From NCBI GenBank assembly GCA_005223375.1, contig RXOD01006386.1:1-10492 (forward strand): 10,492 nucleotides of DNA. Direction: 5' to 3'. Each line of letters starts with the position of its first letter. Position 1 is the stretch's first letter. Both the position numbers and the translations under genes were made by a program. This document shows positions 1 to 7,913 of the stretch, one piece after another. This DNA is from Amoebophrya sp. AT5.2. Taxonomy: Eukaryota > Sar > Dinophyceae > Syndiniales > Amoebophryaceae. The notes beneath the pieces are model-generated. The model searched no databases. It was not told the DNA's origin and worked only from the letters and a program-made list of their open reading frames with translations.

Positions 1-155
1 GGAGCCGTGCAGGGTCATGAACTTGTCTCAGTAATTCAAACGGGGATCATATTTATAATACAGATGCTTTTTTATATCGGAAGATCTACTTCTTCTTCTA
101 CAAGCATAGCCTCGCGGCTTGACTATAGCTTGATGTCCTTGTTCCTTTACAACCG
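1..155. other. Spacer downstream of the large gene
   Basis: AT-richer sequence 3' of the minus-strand gene that ends at 156. It probably holds that gene's 3' untranslated region. I see no gene, RNA or repeat of note apart from a short TTCTTCTTCTT run near 90-99. Confidence 0.4.
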
Positions 156-3100
156 CTACAGATCCCAGTACTCGTCTCCGCTGCGCATGTCGTCGAAGTT
201 CGCTCTTTTTTCGTCGCTTTTCCACGTGAGCACGTCTTCTCCATTTTTGCGCAGCGGGTCGCGTGCGATCAGGATCCGCTTGTGCTGCCGGTAGTGGTCC
301 GCCGTACCCGGGCGGAAGGGCGGGTCCGACTTCCCAGCACCGATTTTCCGCGCCTCCGTCTCAAAGTCGGACCGACAGAACCGGGTGGAGACCAGATCGT
401 CGCGGTGGTGCCTCATCTCGTTGTGTATGAAGGGCCCGGCGATGGTAAGAAAGTAAGTTGGCAACTGGTAAGTGCTTTGTAATGGGGCCCCACTACTTGG
501 GCCGCGGCGGATTTTTGCCTTAGGAGGCGGATTCCCTTAGATGGCGAGTGCGTTAGGGCGCTCTGAACCGCCCGGCGCGAAGCGGCGAGAGGTTTGAGAT
601 GAGATGCCCCATTGTCATTGTGGTGGTAGGGGCTGGCGTCCACGGGAGATCGTCGATAAGCCATGGGATGGTAGAGGGGGGCGCTAGGCGAAAGCCAATC
701 ATGACAACTACTTTCTTTCTTAGAATGCATGGTGATAGGACCTAAAAAGAGCACGGCAGGCAAAAGAGGGCGATCAGGGCGGCGATTGGTTGTCAGGTTT
801 AGGGAGGCCGCCGGAGAAGTGCCAACCCTCCTGCCGATCGCGAGAAGTCGCGCGCGACCGCGTTGCTACTGCAGACCTGCTCTTCTATTTTGGGATTACC
901 GAAGGGGACCCCGAAGAGCCCCCCCAAAAAAATTCCTATCCCGCACCAATTGCCTAAGTAATAACTTACCACCTGGTCCCGCCATATTGTGCCAGATGTG
1001 CTGAACCGAGGGCGCGTTCTTCTCCGAACGGGACAGACGTCGACTGCTCTTGGTGTCTTCGTGCTGCAGGTGGTTCGACGCGTAGTTCGCGTTGGGTGGC
1101 CGTGGTTGGGGGCTAGTAGAGATGGTGCCAGGACGAGCCCGCGAAAATCCGTGCTCCAAAAACGGATACACGCGCGGCGCTTGGCGCCAGGACGCGTCGA
1201 AGTGCCTGGTCGATTCGAGATGACAGTGAGAAGATGGTCGATCAGATAGAACTACAAGGTCCGGAAAAATAGCAAGTAAAGTACCTGGCGTCCGCGTCGG
1301 CTGTGTGGCCCCCACCCCCTCGCTGGAGGTGGTCGTGCCTGTTCGCGGCGGTAGTGCTCTCCTTGGGCGATGCGTCATCGCCGGTCGCGGGGCCGCTTAG
1401 CGAGGCTTTCATCTTGGAAGCTGAAGCTCTTTCGTCCGCAACTAACGCACTCTGCCGCTGTTCAGCTACGGTCTGCCACGCACGCTGCAGCTGCCTGACA
1501 GGAGGTTCTCCAATCTCCGACCTCGTTCCTCGAGTAGAGCTGCTATTCTTCAGTTTCATTTTCCCCCGAGCCGCCGCGATTACTTCGCTCGCAGGTTTTC
1601 TCAGGTTGTCGACGTACTCCGAGACCGTTGATCTCCTGCTGCGCTCCTCTGCGCTGGCCGTGCTCATCGGCATGATGTTCTTGGTCCCCCCGTTCTTTAT
1701 TTTTGCTTCTTTCTTCTTCATCTTCGAAGAGCGAGCGGTGCTTCTACGCTCCTGGCGGCCCCGGTCTGGGAGGTCCTCTCCACGACCGTCCGCACCAGGA
1801 ACCACGACGGGGACTTCCGGGTTTTCCGTATCCGCCAGAACGACGGCCTCGTCCTGCAAGGCGCACTGTTCACGTCCAGCACCTCCGCCAGGCGCCGCGC
1901 CGGCCACGTCTGGTTGAAGCAGCACCTCCTGCGCGGCCCGAGGAGGGTCATCATGATCGGTTTCCTCAGGGACGGCTCCGCGACGACCTCCTCCCCCGCG
2001 TGCCGATCTCTCTCGCGTGCCGCGCAGGCGCGCTTCCGTGTACTCGAAGTCTGGCGCGGGGGAGCGCAGCGATTTTGCCATTTGCCGCGAGTGTCTTGGC
2101 GGCACGTGGCGGTCGTCGCGCGCTTCCGCCCTGAGCTGCTGCTCCCGTAACTGCTCCAGGTGCTCCCTCACGTCCGCCTCCGTCGGCCGCCACGCCTTCT
2201 TCAGCTCCCCGGTGTCGTAGGTCTTACAAGCGTGATCCCTGGAATTGCTCCCACGGCGCACTCGCCTTTCTGCTCTTTCTCGGCGCAAAAGCCGGCGGGG
2301 GCTCATCCTCGAGCGATCGTCCTCTACTCTCGCCCCGCTGCTGACCACATCCCCACCTCCAGCGCGGGCGCCCCCGCCCGCCACAGCGCCTAGAGACTGC
2401 GAGCGAGCACTGCTTTTCGGTCCGATTTCATACTCCGAGTCGTTGAACTGCTCATACATCGCGTCTTCGTTCATGCGTTCGCAGCCCACCCTCCCCTTCC
2501 GCGCCACGGCGTCGATGTCGTACCGGTCCTTCCTGCTCCCCACGCGCGCTTTCGTCACCGCGTGGAAGTGCACCGACTCGATCATCTTCCGCTTTGGGTT
2601 TCTAGCGTACTCCGCGATCTCTGCATCCGTGGGACTCGTCATCACCCGCCGCATCCGGTCCGAGTTCGCGTACGTGTTGTGCGCGCCGCAGGCCCGGCCG
2701 CGGTTCTCGGGGGGCAAAAGCGGATGCCACCCGGCGGCGGCCGAGGAACTCCGGTGAAGACGATGAGCCGGTGACTCACCACGACCCCTTGTGATCCTCC
2801 GCGCGACCTCGGACTTGAAGTGCGGGTCGTCCGCCATGCTGGGCATAAAGCACCCGGTGGAGCTGCGGTCGGCAGCAGTCGCGTCACCGAGGTCATTGAT
2901 GAGGTCGAACATGTGGTCGGAGCGAGGATCGGGATCGTCGGCGGCCGTGTGCACGACGTCCTGTCCCTGGTTCTGCGCCGGCTCAACCTCGCCAAGACTG
3001 GCATTTATTGCATTACTGTCGCCGTGGTCGTGCAGCGAGGAGCCCGCGCCGTACTTCCGCCGCTTGTCGGCCGACTTTGCGAACGCTTGGTCCAGGCCGA

Positions 3101-3806
3101 CGTGGAGGCGCTCGTCCCCTTCGTGCAGGTACGCCGCCCGCTGCAGCCCGGCCGACGGCATTCTCCTGTATTTCCGGACCACGTCCACGTCCGGGCGGCG
3201 CACCCACCTTGGCGCGCTGCTCGCCCGCCCCGGCTCCGGGCGCGTCACGTAGAACCGGTCGCGCACCCCTGGCCGAAAGTCGTACTGTGGGCTCTTGTTT
3301 TTGGCCTTTCCCTTTACTAGCAGCGTTGAGCCGCTCTCCGCGTACCAGCGGTCCGCGTTGTGTGGCCGCCGGTGCGCGTGCTTCTGCTCCGGCGAGAGAA
3401 GGTGCAAGAAGTCCTCGGATTCCCGCTCGTGGCGCTGCTTCTCCTCGATCCTCCTGCGCGCCGCGGGGGAGAGCAGCGCGAAGTTCGCCGCGTTTCTCGC
3501 ACTCCCGCCCCGGCGCGAGGACGGGGACGCGGACGGCGAGGCGGAGTAGAAGCTGCCGATGTCGTCGGACGTTCTGCGAAACTGCTTTCGGCCGCTGGTG
3601 TGGTAGTCGGCAAGCCCGATGTTTTCGTGAACGTGGTCGTAGTCGCGCTCGCAACGCAGCCAGTCCCGCTCGCGAACCATGTCCAGCTCGGTGGCGCCAA
3701 GCCCAGCCGCGGGACTGGGGTCAAACCGGTGCGCCTCGGGACTCGACATCGCATACGGCGACATGGCGGTCGTGGGAAGAGCTCGGGGGGGAGCTGCTGG
3801 CGACAT
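156..3806 (-). CDS. Large spliced gene, unknown low-complexity protein (about 1018 aa)
   Basis: I do not recognise this protein. Proposed exons on the minus strand are 3806-1285, 1205-970, 741-729 and 441-156, summing to 3057 nt or exactly 1019 codons including the TAG stop. The ATG at 3806 follows an in-frame TAA in the upstream sequence; ATGs at 3764 and 3752 are alternatives. Exon 1 is rich in Arg, Ser, Ala, Asp and Glu. It has Arg/Glu-rich stretches that may form short coiled coils, for example around residues 110-130 and 550-575. No signal peptide, membrane segment or catalytic motif is visible. The C-terminal exons (WHNMAGPG, then FIHNEMRHHRDD, ending EYWDL) are less repetitive and look more conserved than exon 1. 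Codons end mostly in G or C. A structural or cytoskeletal role is possible but only a guess. The exon chain rests on splice signals, frame continuity and codon bias, without transcript support. Confidence 0.62.
442..733 (-). mobile_element. Introner-like non-canonical intron 3, flanked by a 5-bp direct repeat
   Basis: The plus-strand sequence ATGGT occurs at 442-446 and again at 729-733. Just inside lie inverted repeats: TAAGAAAG at 446-453 matches CTTTCTTA at 715-722, and pairing continues imperfectly for about another 15 nt (GTAAGTTGGCAACTGG against GTAGTTGTCATGATTGG). Collapsing the two direct-repeat copies joins the reading frame as CCT ATC ACC ATC GCC GGG CCC, leading into the last exon. 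Whichever bases of the repeat are kept, the intron ends are never GT-AG. I tried the GT donors at the start of this segment against the nearby AG acceptors upstream of the last exon and the phases do not match. Introns with direct and inverted repeats and non-GT-AG ends are known from Amoebophrya introners. One end is offset: seven extra bases lie between the inverted repeat and the direct repeat at 723-728. Confidence 0.6.
729..741 (-). other. Micro-exon of the large gene (8-13 nt)
   Basis: The coding piece GTCCTATCACCAT lies between intron 2 and the non-canonical intron 3. Its length depends on which copy of the 5-bp repeat is assigned to it. It supplies residues Pro-Ile-Thr in the joined sequence GPITIAGPF. 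Direct joining of exon 2 to the last exon fails on reading frame, which is the main argument for this piece. It is best read as the scrap of an ancestral exon left between two insertions, rather than as an old micro-exon. Confidence 0.45.
742..969 (-). other. Intron 2 of the large gene (about 228 nt)
   Basis: Minus-strand intron with a strong GTAAGT donor at 969-964 and a pyrimidine-rich acceptor (CTCTTTTTAG) ending at 742. An alternative GT three bases upstream, at 972, also keeps the frame. Both borders carry AGGT, at 975-972 and 743-740. Collapsing that repeat gives an uninterrupted GGA CCA GGT CCT reading, so AGGT may be a 4-bp target duplication in which AG and GT were recruited as splice sites. 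The intron sequence is GC-rich at one end and contains runs such as seven A and seven C (plus strand) near 924-937. Confidence 0.55.
1206..1284 (-). other. Intron 1 of the large gene (79 nt)
   Basis: Minus-strand intron with GT donor at 1284-1283 and AG acceptor at 1207-1206. Without it, the 854-codon first ORF runs only into a short tail and stops at 1242. With it removed, the frame continues through AGG CAC TTC into a further coding-like exon. The two borders share CCAGGTACTT and CCAGGCACTT, a ten-base direct repeat with one mismatch that spans both splice junctions. This looks like a target duplication left by insertion of the intron. No clear terminal inverted repeats are visible inside it. 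Confidence 0.6.
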
Positions 3807-5166
3807 AGTCGCTCTTGTATCTACTTAGGTAAGACCGAGAGGGTGGCGAAAATGTGAAAATTTTGGGGTTGGATTCGATGTTGGGTCATCTTGGTGTAAT
3901 TCTTGAGGGCTCACGGTCATGCCGAGCACAGTTTTGGAGTATGTTGGCTGTAGGCGGCTCGGAAAAAGTAAGAGATCGAGATCGACTGTAACTAAGGAAT
4001 TAATATAGTCGGCCTTCACTTCCACTTGGAGTTGGACAGTCGCACAACAAACAGAAACAAGGCAATGATATATTAATTGGGGGTAGGTAAGTACTATCAA
4101 GGAAGTGGCGGTCTGTGTCCATGTCAATTGACTTCCCGGATAAATATGGCAACTTGCTCCTTGCATGAGTAAGATTCGCGCCGGTGATCGAAGATGAAGT
4201 GGCGTGATGGGGTCTTGACGAAACACGAAGCAGCTGCAGACGAAAAGCAAACACGGTCTTACAACGCGCACGACGACGACGACGACGACGCAGGCAGTAT
4301 CACATGATCAACGGTCTAGGGGTTGAGTCTGCCCACACGGATCTCGGGGCGGTACACGTCACAAAATCAACGGAGCCGCACTTACACGAAAAAGACGACT
4401 GTCAATCATGTACTGACCACGACGGGTGCATATCTCACGAAAAAGCTGGAGGCTTTGACTCGAGCTTTGAGTTAGTACGAGGAATCGTCGTCAGGCTATT
4501 TTTTTGGATTCTTGATGCAGCGCCAGCACAGGCAGGAGCTCCAGCTCTCTACAGCATCAGCAGACCTAAAGACTTATATATTTATAGTACTTTCCTCGTG
4601 TTCTCTCGAACTGGCGTTCCCTCGTGTTCCTTCCACCCGCACCCTGCTACATGACCCATTGAAGCTCGTCCGGCTGGTTTTGATTCTGAGAATTATAGTA
4701 CAACTTTAGGTGGTTGATATCAGTGCCCCTCTTCATAAATCATGATCATCTTCAAACTCTTCGCCTGTGCAGTTACCCCGCCTCTGTTCATCGATCTATC
4801 AATCTGGGAATAGGAAAAAAAGAAACAAATCTCGTTTGAGTGAGTACGGAAAGCGAATCTGGACCAGGCGGCTTGTCATCGCCCTTGTCGTGCGTTCCCA
4901 GGTTTTTTCTTAACCCTAAGTCGCTATTCATTAATTTGTCGTTTAGTAGAATGCGGTCAATTCCATGCTGGGGCGCTCGTTAGATGAGGGGACATAAACG
5001 AAGTGGCCCACTTGGTGGCCGCATCGAAGGAACGTTGGCGCTCGCATCCGTCTGGCGACCTCCACCAGCGTGAATCCTGAGAGCGAGGATTGCATAGGCT
5101 ATTCACTCGGCTGCACCATGACCGAGAGTTTGATTAAGGATTTTCATCCTCTTCAGACCTCCTCTG
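3807..5166. other. Gene-poor spacer between the large gene and the next minus-strand signal
   Basis: Base composition drops compared with the flanking genes and no ORF here shows the GC-ending codon bias of the supported genes. The proximal part must contain the promoter and 5' untranslated region of the minus-strand gene starting at 3806, but I cannot place a promoter element. Visible features are a CGA microsatellite at 4270-4290, two copies of CACGAAAAAG at 4385-4394 and 4436-4445, two copies of CCTCGTGTTC at 4594-4603 and 4620-4629, and an 8-base T run near 4500. A plus-strand ORF at 4304-4654 and a minus-strand ORF at 4271-3825 are open but unconvincing. Confidence 0.5.
4270..4290. repeat. 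CGA trinucleotide microsatellite
   Basis: Seven perfect ACG/CGA units occur in a row on the plus strand in non-coding sequence upstream of the large gene. This is an ordinary simple repeat that could vary in length between isolates. Confidence 0.9.
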
Positions 5167-5309
5167 TCAACTCGGACGCGCACGCAGCTCGCCGGGGCGA
5201 ACCGCCTCCTTGTCGTAGGTCCGGTAGTTGTGCACGAGCACGTTCCTCCGTTCCCCCGTCCGGGATGCAGTGGATGTGGATGTCATAGAGGCGGACAAAA
5301 TAAGCTCTG
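5167..5309 (-). pseudogene. Coding-like C-terminal fragment with a broken frame
   Basis: The minus strand shows two adjacent pieces with strong G/C third-position bias in different frames. The upstream piece, from about 5306 to 5258, reads AYFVRLYDIHIHCIPDG. The downstream piece reads RRNVLVHNYRTYDKEAVRP and ends at a TGA at 5169-5167. The switch lies at a run of five C on the plus strand (5253-5257); one base fewer would join the frames as a single ORF. A TTTGCAG acceptor-like site ends at 5307. In the present frame the ORF could start at ATG 5431 with a basic, lower-GC stretch, giving 92 residues. I do not recognise the protein. It could be a decayed exon, a small real gene with a sequencing error, or the last exon of a gene whose other exons I cannot find. 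Confidence 0.35.
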
Positions 5310-5591
5310 CAAACGACTAGAAGGGATCGATAGTGTTCCGTTTTCCCCGTCTTCCTGTTGTTCTTTATCTTCCCGCTTTTGGTTTTGCTCCGTCTGTAGA
5401 CGCGTGCTCGCAATCGGTTCTTGACATCCATTCAACAGCGCCAGCCCCCCCTCCTGACCACCCTCAGGGGGAGACGAGCACTAATTCGCTTGCCGCGTCG
5501 GATCGGAAAAGGCTCAGGCTCAGCACCTTCATCGAAACTCCTTGCGCTGGGCCCAGAAAATCGCTGGCCCAGGATCAGTATCGGATCGTAG
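5310..5591. other. Spacer downstream of the transporter-like gene
   Basis: This stretch lies 3' of the transporter stop at 5592 and probably includes its 3' untranslated region. It contains a near-duplicate, CGCTGGGCCCAG at 5545-5556 and CGCTGGCCCAG at 5562-5572. It also holds an imperfect hairpin around 5450-5470, where CCTGA and TCAGG arms flank ACCACCC-like bases. No clear gene is seen apart from the possible N-terminal extension of the fragment downstream. Confidence 0.4.
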
Positions 5592-7913
5592 CTACTTGTT
5601 CATGCTGAGGCATAGCACCATGAAGCCGACGACGCAGAGCAGCTGTGCGAAGCTGTACACCGCGTGCGACTTGCCCCGGATTTCGTTGAACAGCAGCAAG
5701 CTCCACCCGCTGTACACCAGCATCCAGGAGTGGAAAAAGACACTCGCGATCACGTAGCCGGTGTAGCTCATGGCGGTGAGCGTGAAGAACACGGAGATGA
5801 GCCACACCAGGCCCGCGATCACCGCGCAGAAGCTCTCGAACGCGTCCGGGTGCTTCTTCCACGCGATGGCACGCGCGTCCCGGTGAGTCGCGTAGTACAC
5901 GAGCGAAGTCACCCACCCAGTCACCGCGGCGCCCAACGCGAAGGAAGGCAAGAAGCGAAACAAATGGCTAAGCGTCGCAGCCTTGGTCCGATGGTGCTGA
6001 TAGGAGGAGCTGCCGCTGGTCGTGCTGTATGGAGAAGTATCGACGGAGCTGTCGAGACCACCACCTGCTGCGCCACCTCCGAAGACGAGGTCATGCTTCG
6101 CAAAAGAACCCCCAGCCGCGTCGATGTCTGCCACGCCGTTTTCGAAAGGCACGAACATCAGGGCACCGGAAAATCCGCCTACGACGGCGAACAGAATGCC
6201 GACGATGCGCTTCCGGGCCGAATGGTTGACCTCCCAGATGGCGTCGAGCTCGAAAACCTGCAGCAGCGGCGACCGTTCCTCGGAGCAGGCGAGGTACCTA
6301 CCGATCTCGCGCGTCATGCAGACACCGAAAAGCCCGAGGGTCACCAGTGTGAGCCCGATAAACGCCATGTTCGAAGACCAAATCTGCACCGCAAAAAGGT
6401 GGAAACCTGGAACGATTCATTGGCGGGGTTGTGGTCTTCATCGCGGCTATAGCAGTATGGGGAGGCGGGAGCGCGAAAGTCGGAGCGTATAGATAGACAA
6501 CATGAGCAACTGCAGCATACAGTCTCACTTAGTGACGCGCTCGGGTTCCGGTGTCCCACGAATAGTCCTCGTCTCGTCTGCTCTTACTTCACCATGATCA
6601 CATATTATTGTTTTCATGATCCGTTTCCGTCCAACTCCTACTCCATCTCCAATTCCGACAAATACGAAACTACCGCGATGAATGCAAGAATGAGTTGTAC
6701 CGACGAAGAAGCTTCCCAGCACTGCGGTGAGGGTGACGATTGCGCTGCTGAGCGGCACGCCGATGTACTCAACTGTTGTAAACGCGCTTGCCACGCAGAT
6801 CGCCGCCAGGAACCCGCTCAGGTTTCCGTCGTGATGCAGGAACATGTCGGACCACGACGACGATGCACTGTTATTAGCGAGAAGATAGTGGGTGCCTGCA
6901 CCTCCACCTGCACCTGCTGAAGAACCACTGCCGTACGCTTCGTCCTGCAGGAAGGAGGTGGAAGTTGCGGAGGTGAAAATTTCCGGATCCACGGCGTGCA
7001 CGGATCGCGCCGCGTGCAGCTTGAGGTTTTTCGTCAGGAAGCTGATCACGCCAACCACGGGGTGCAGCGCGTCGACGTCGTCCCCCATCGCGGCGTCCAC
7101 ATTGCTGGAGGTGGTCATGGCTAGACGCCGCGATGGGGGACGAGTCGTGGTGGGGGCTCGCCCAGCAAATCCCAGAGCGTCTGCCTGCGCGCCGCCTCCG
7201 CTCAGGTACAGCCAGGAGATGTTGCTCGCGAGCAGGACGCCAAGGTAGAAGTAGATCTGGATCAGAAAGGGTTCGTAGTACAGAAACGGATGCGTGCCCA
7301 TTTGCATCTGGCGGTGCTCCTCCGCCTTCAGCCCCTTGATGTACAGGTAGGAGGTACCGTGAAACACCATCGCGAAGACCGCCAGGATGCGGCCGAAGCG
7401 CTCCGCGGACGAAATTTCCGCCAGTCCGTACGCGATCTCCGCCTTCACAGTACCAGACCCGGGAAGCTGCGCCAGCCAACTGGTCACAAACGAATTTTTT
7501 GCGGCGCTACTGGCGGAGGCGGATGGCGATGGTGTCGTTGTACTACTAGGATGCGACTCCGCAGACAATTTGAATTTCGCCTCGCTTTCGTCGGGGACGT
7601 CCGGCGTCTTGGAAGTGCTCCTGCTCCTCGCGGGCGCTGCGAACTCCAGCTTCGTCGGCGCAGTAACATCGTCTTCTTCAACATCGCCGGCTTGTGCGAA
7701 CTTGTTCTCCAGCTTCGCAGCCTTTCCCGGCGGTGGACCACGACCAGCTGCGCCTGCTCCAAACCACTGGTCGTGATCCGCCAGGAACGGCCGCGACGAG
7801 GAGAGAAGGTGCTGCGAAAGGTGAAACTGCTCGGGAGAAACAAAAGATGGAGCAGTCGAACCACTGTTGCTGGTGGACAGAGCCCCGAGCGCCGCAATCG
7901 TGCGATTCAGCAT
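5592..7913 (-). CDS. TMEM144-like ten-segment membrane protein (DMT superfamily), two exons, 675 aa
   Basis: Exons are 7913-6701 and 6406-5592, totalling 2028 nt or 676 codons with the TAG stop. A TAG lies in frame upstream of ATG 7913. Residues 1-170 are a Ser/Ala/Pro-rich, probably cytosolic or lumenal extension. Ten hydrophobic segments follow near 173-193, 214-237, 366-384, 385-405, 417-436, 471-492, 555-577, 595-613, 619-645 and 653-672. A low-complexity loop of about 130 residues separates segments 2 and 3, and another of about 60 separates 6 and 7. The five-plus-five layout, the late motif SGWSLLLFNEIRGK and the short C-terminal tail resemble TMEM144 and the related sugar-porter branch of the drug/metabolite transporter superfamily. 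Its substrate might be a sugar or nucleotide-sugar, by family analogy only. The family call is from pattern recognition; membrane topology is much more certain than substrate. Confidence 0.72.
6407..6700 (-). other. Intron of the TMEM144-like gene (294 nt)
   Basis: The GT donor is at 6700-6699 after TTCGTCG, and the AG acceptor (TTCCAG) ends at 6407. Joining gives GTC GGT TTC CAC CTT TTT GCG, which continues hydrophobic segment 4 into segment 5 as SFFVGFHLFAVQIW in frame. The unspliced ORF instead loses its hydrophobic character after residue 405 and ends at 6525. The borders share only GGT as a direct repeat. Inside the intron TTCATCGCGG at 6437-6446 is matched by its complement CCGCGATGAA at 6673-6682, a perfect 10-nt inverted repeat about 20 nt in from the donor end and 30 nt in from the acceptor end. 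Confidence 0.75.
7078..7143. repeat. Perfect 20-bp inverted repeat with a 26-nt loop inside the transporter exon
   Basis: Arms at 7078-7097 and 7124-7143 are exact complements (TCGTCCCCCATCGCGGCGTC and its reverse complement). A further CGAC beyond each arm can pair if one base is bulged. The element lies in the low-complexity loop between membrane segments 2 and 3 and is read through in frame, encoding the stretch around SRRLAMTTSSNVDAAMGDD. Its 66-nt length is a multiple of three, so its presence or removal would keep the frame. It may be a structured RNA hairpin, a small inserted element, or a short intron that remains open. Confidence 0.85.

Noticed and set aside
1303..1917. 204-codon plus-strand ORF starting with a hydrophobic stretch
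   Set aside because: It lies wholly antisense to the first exon of the large gene; the apparent signal-like start is a mirror of Arg/Glu/Lys-rich codons on the other strand.
2740..2800. Possible short intron in the large exon, marked by two TCACCGG copies
   Set aside because: The repeat spacing is only about 19 nt, too short for an intron, and the ORF remains open with acceptable codon use across it.
3008..3808. 266-codon plus-strand ORF opposite the large gene
   Set aside because: It is antisense to a GC-rich coding exon, is Arg/Pro/Ser-rich without any domain, and is explained by the scarcity of stop codons in such sequence.
3825..4271. 148-codon minus-strand ORF upstream of the large gene
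   Set aside because: It lacks the GC-ending codon bias of the neighbours and has no recognisable domain; more likely upstream non-coding or untranslated sequence.
5664..6452. 262-codon plus-strand ORF opposite the transporter
   Set aside because: The minus strand encodes clear membrane segments here; the plus ORF is a His/Arg/Glu-rich mirror and crosses the intron border.
6525..6700. Unspliced C-terminal tail of the first transporter ORF
   Set aside because: The tail after residue 405 is not hydrophobic, whereas splicing at 6700 and 6407 restores an in-frame membrane segment; the tail is intron sequence.
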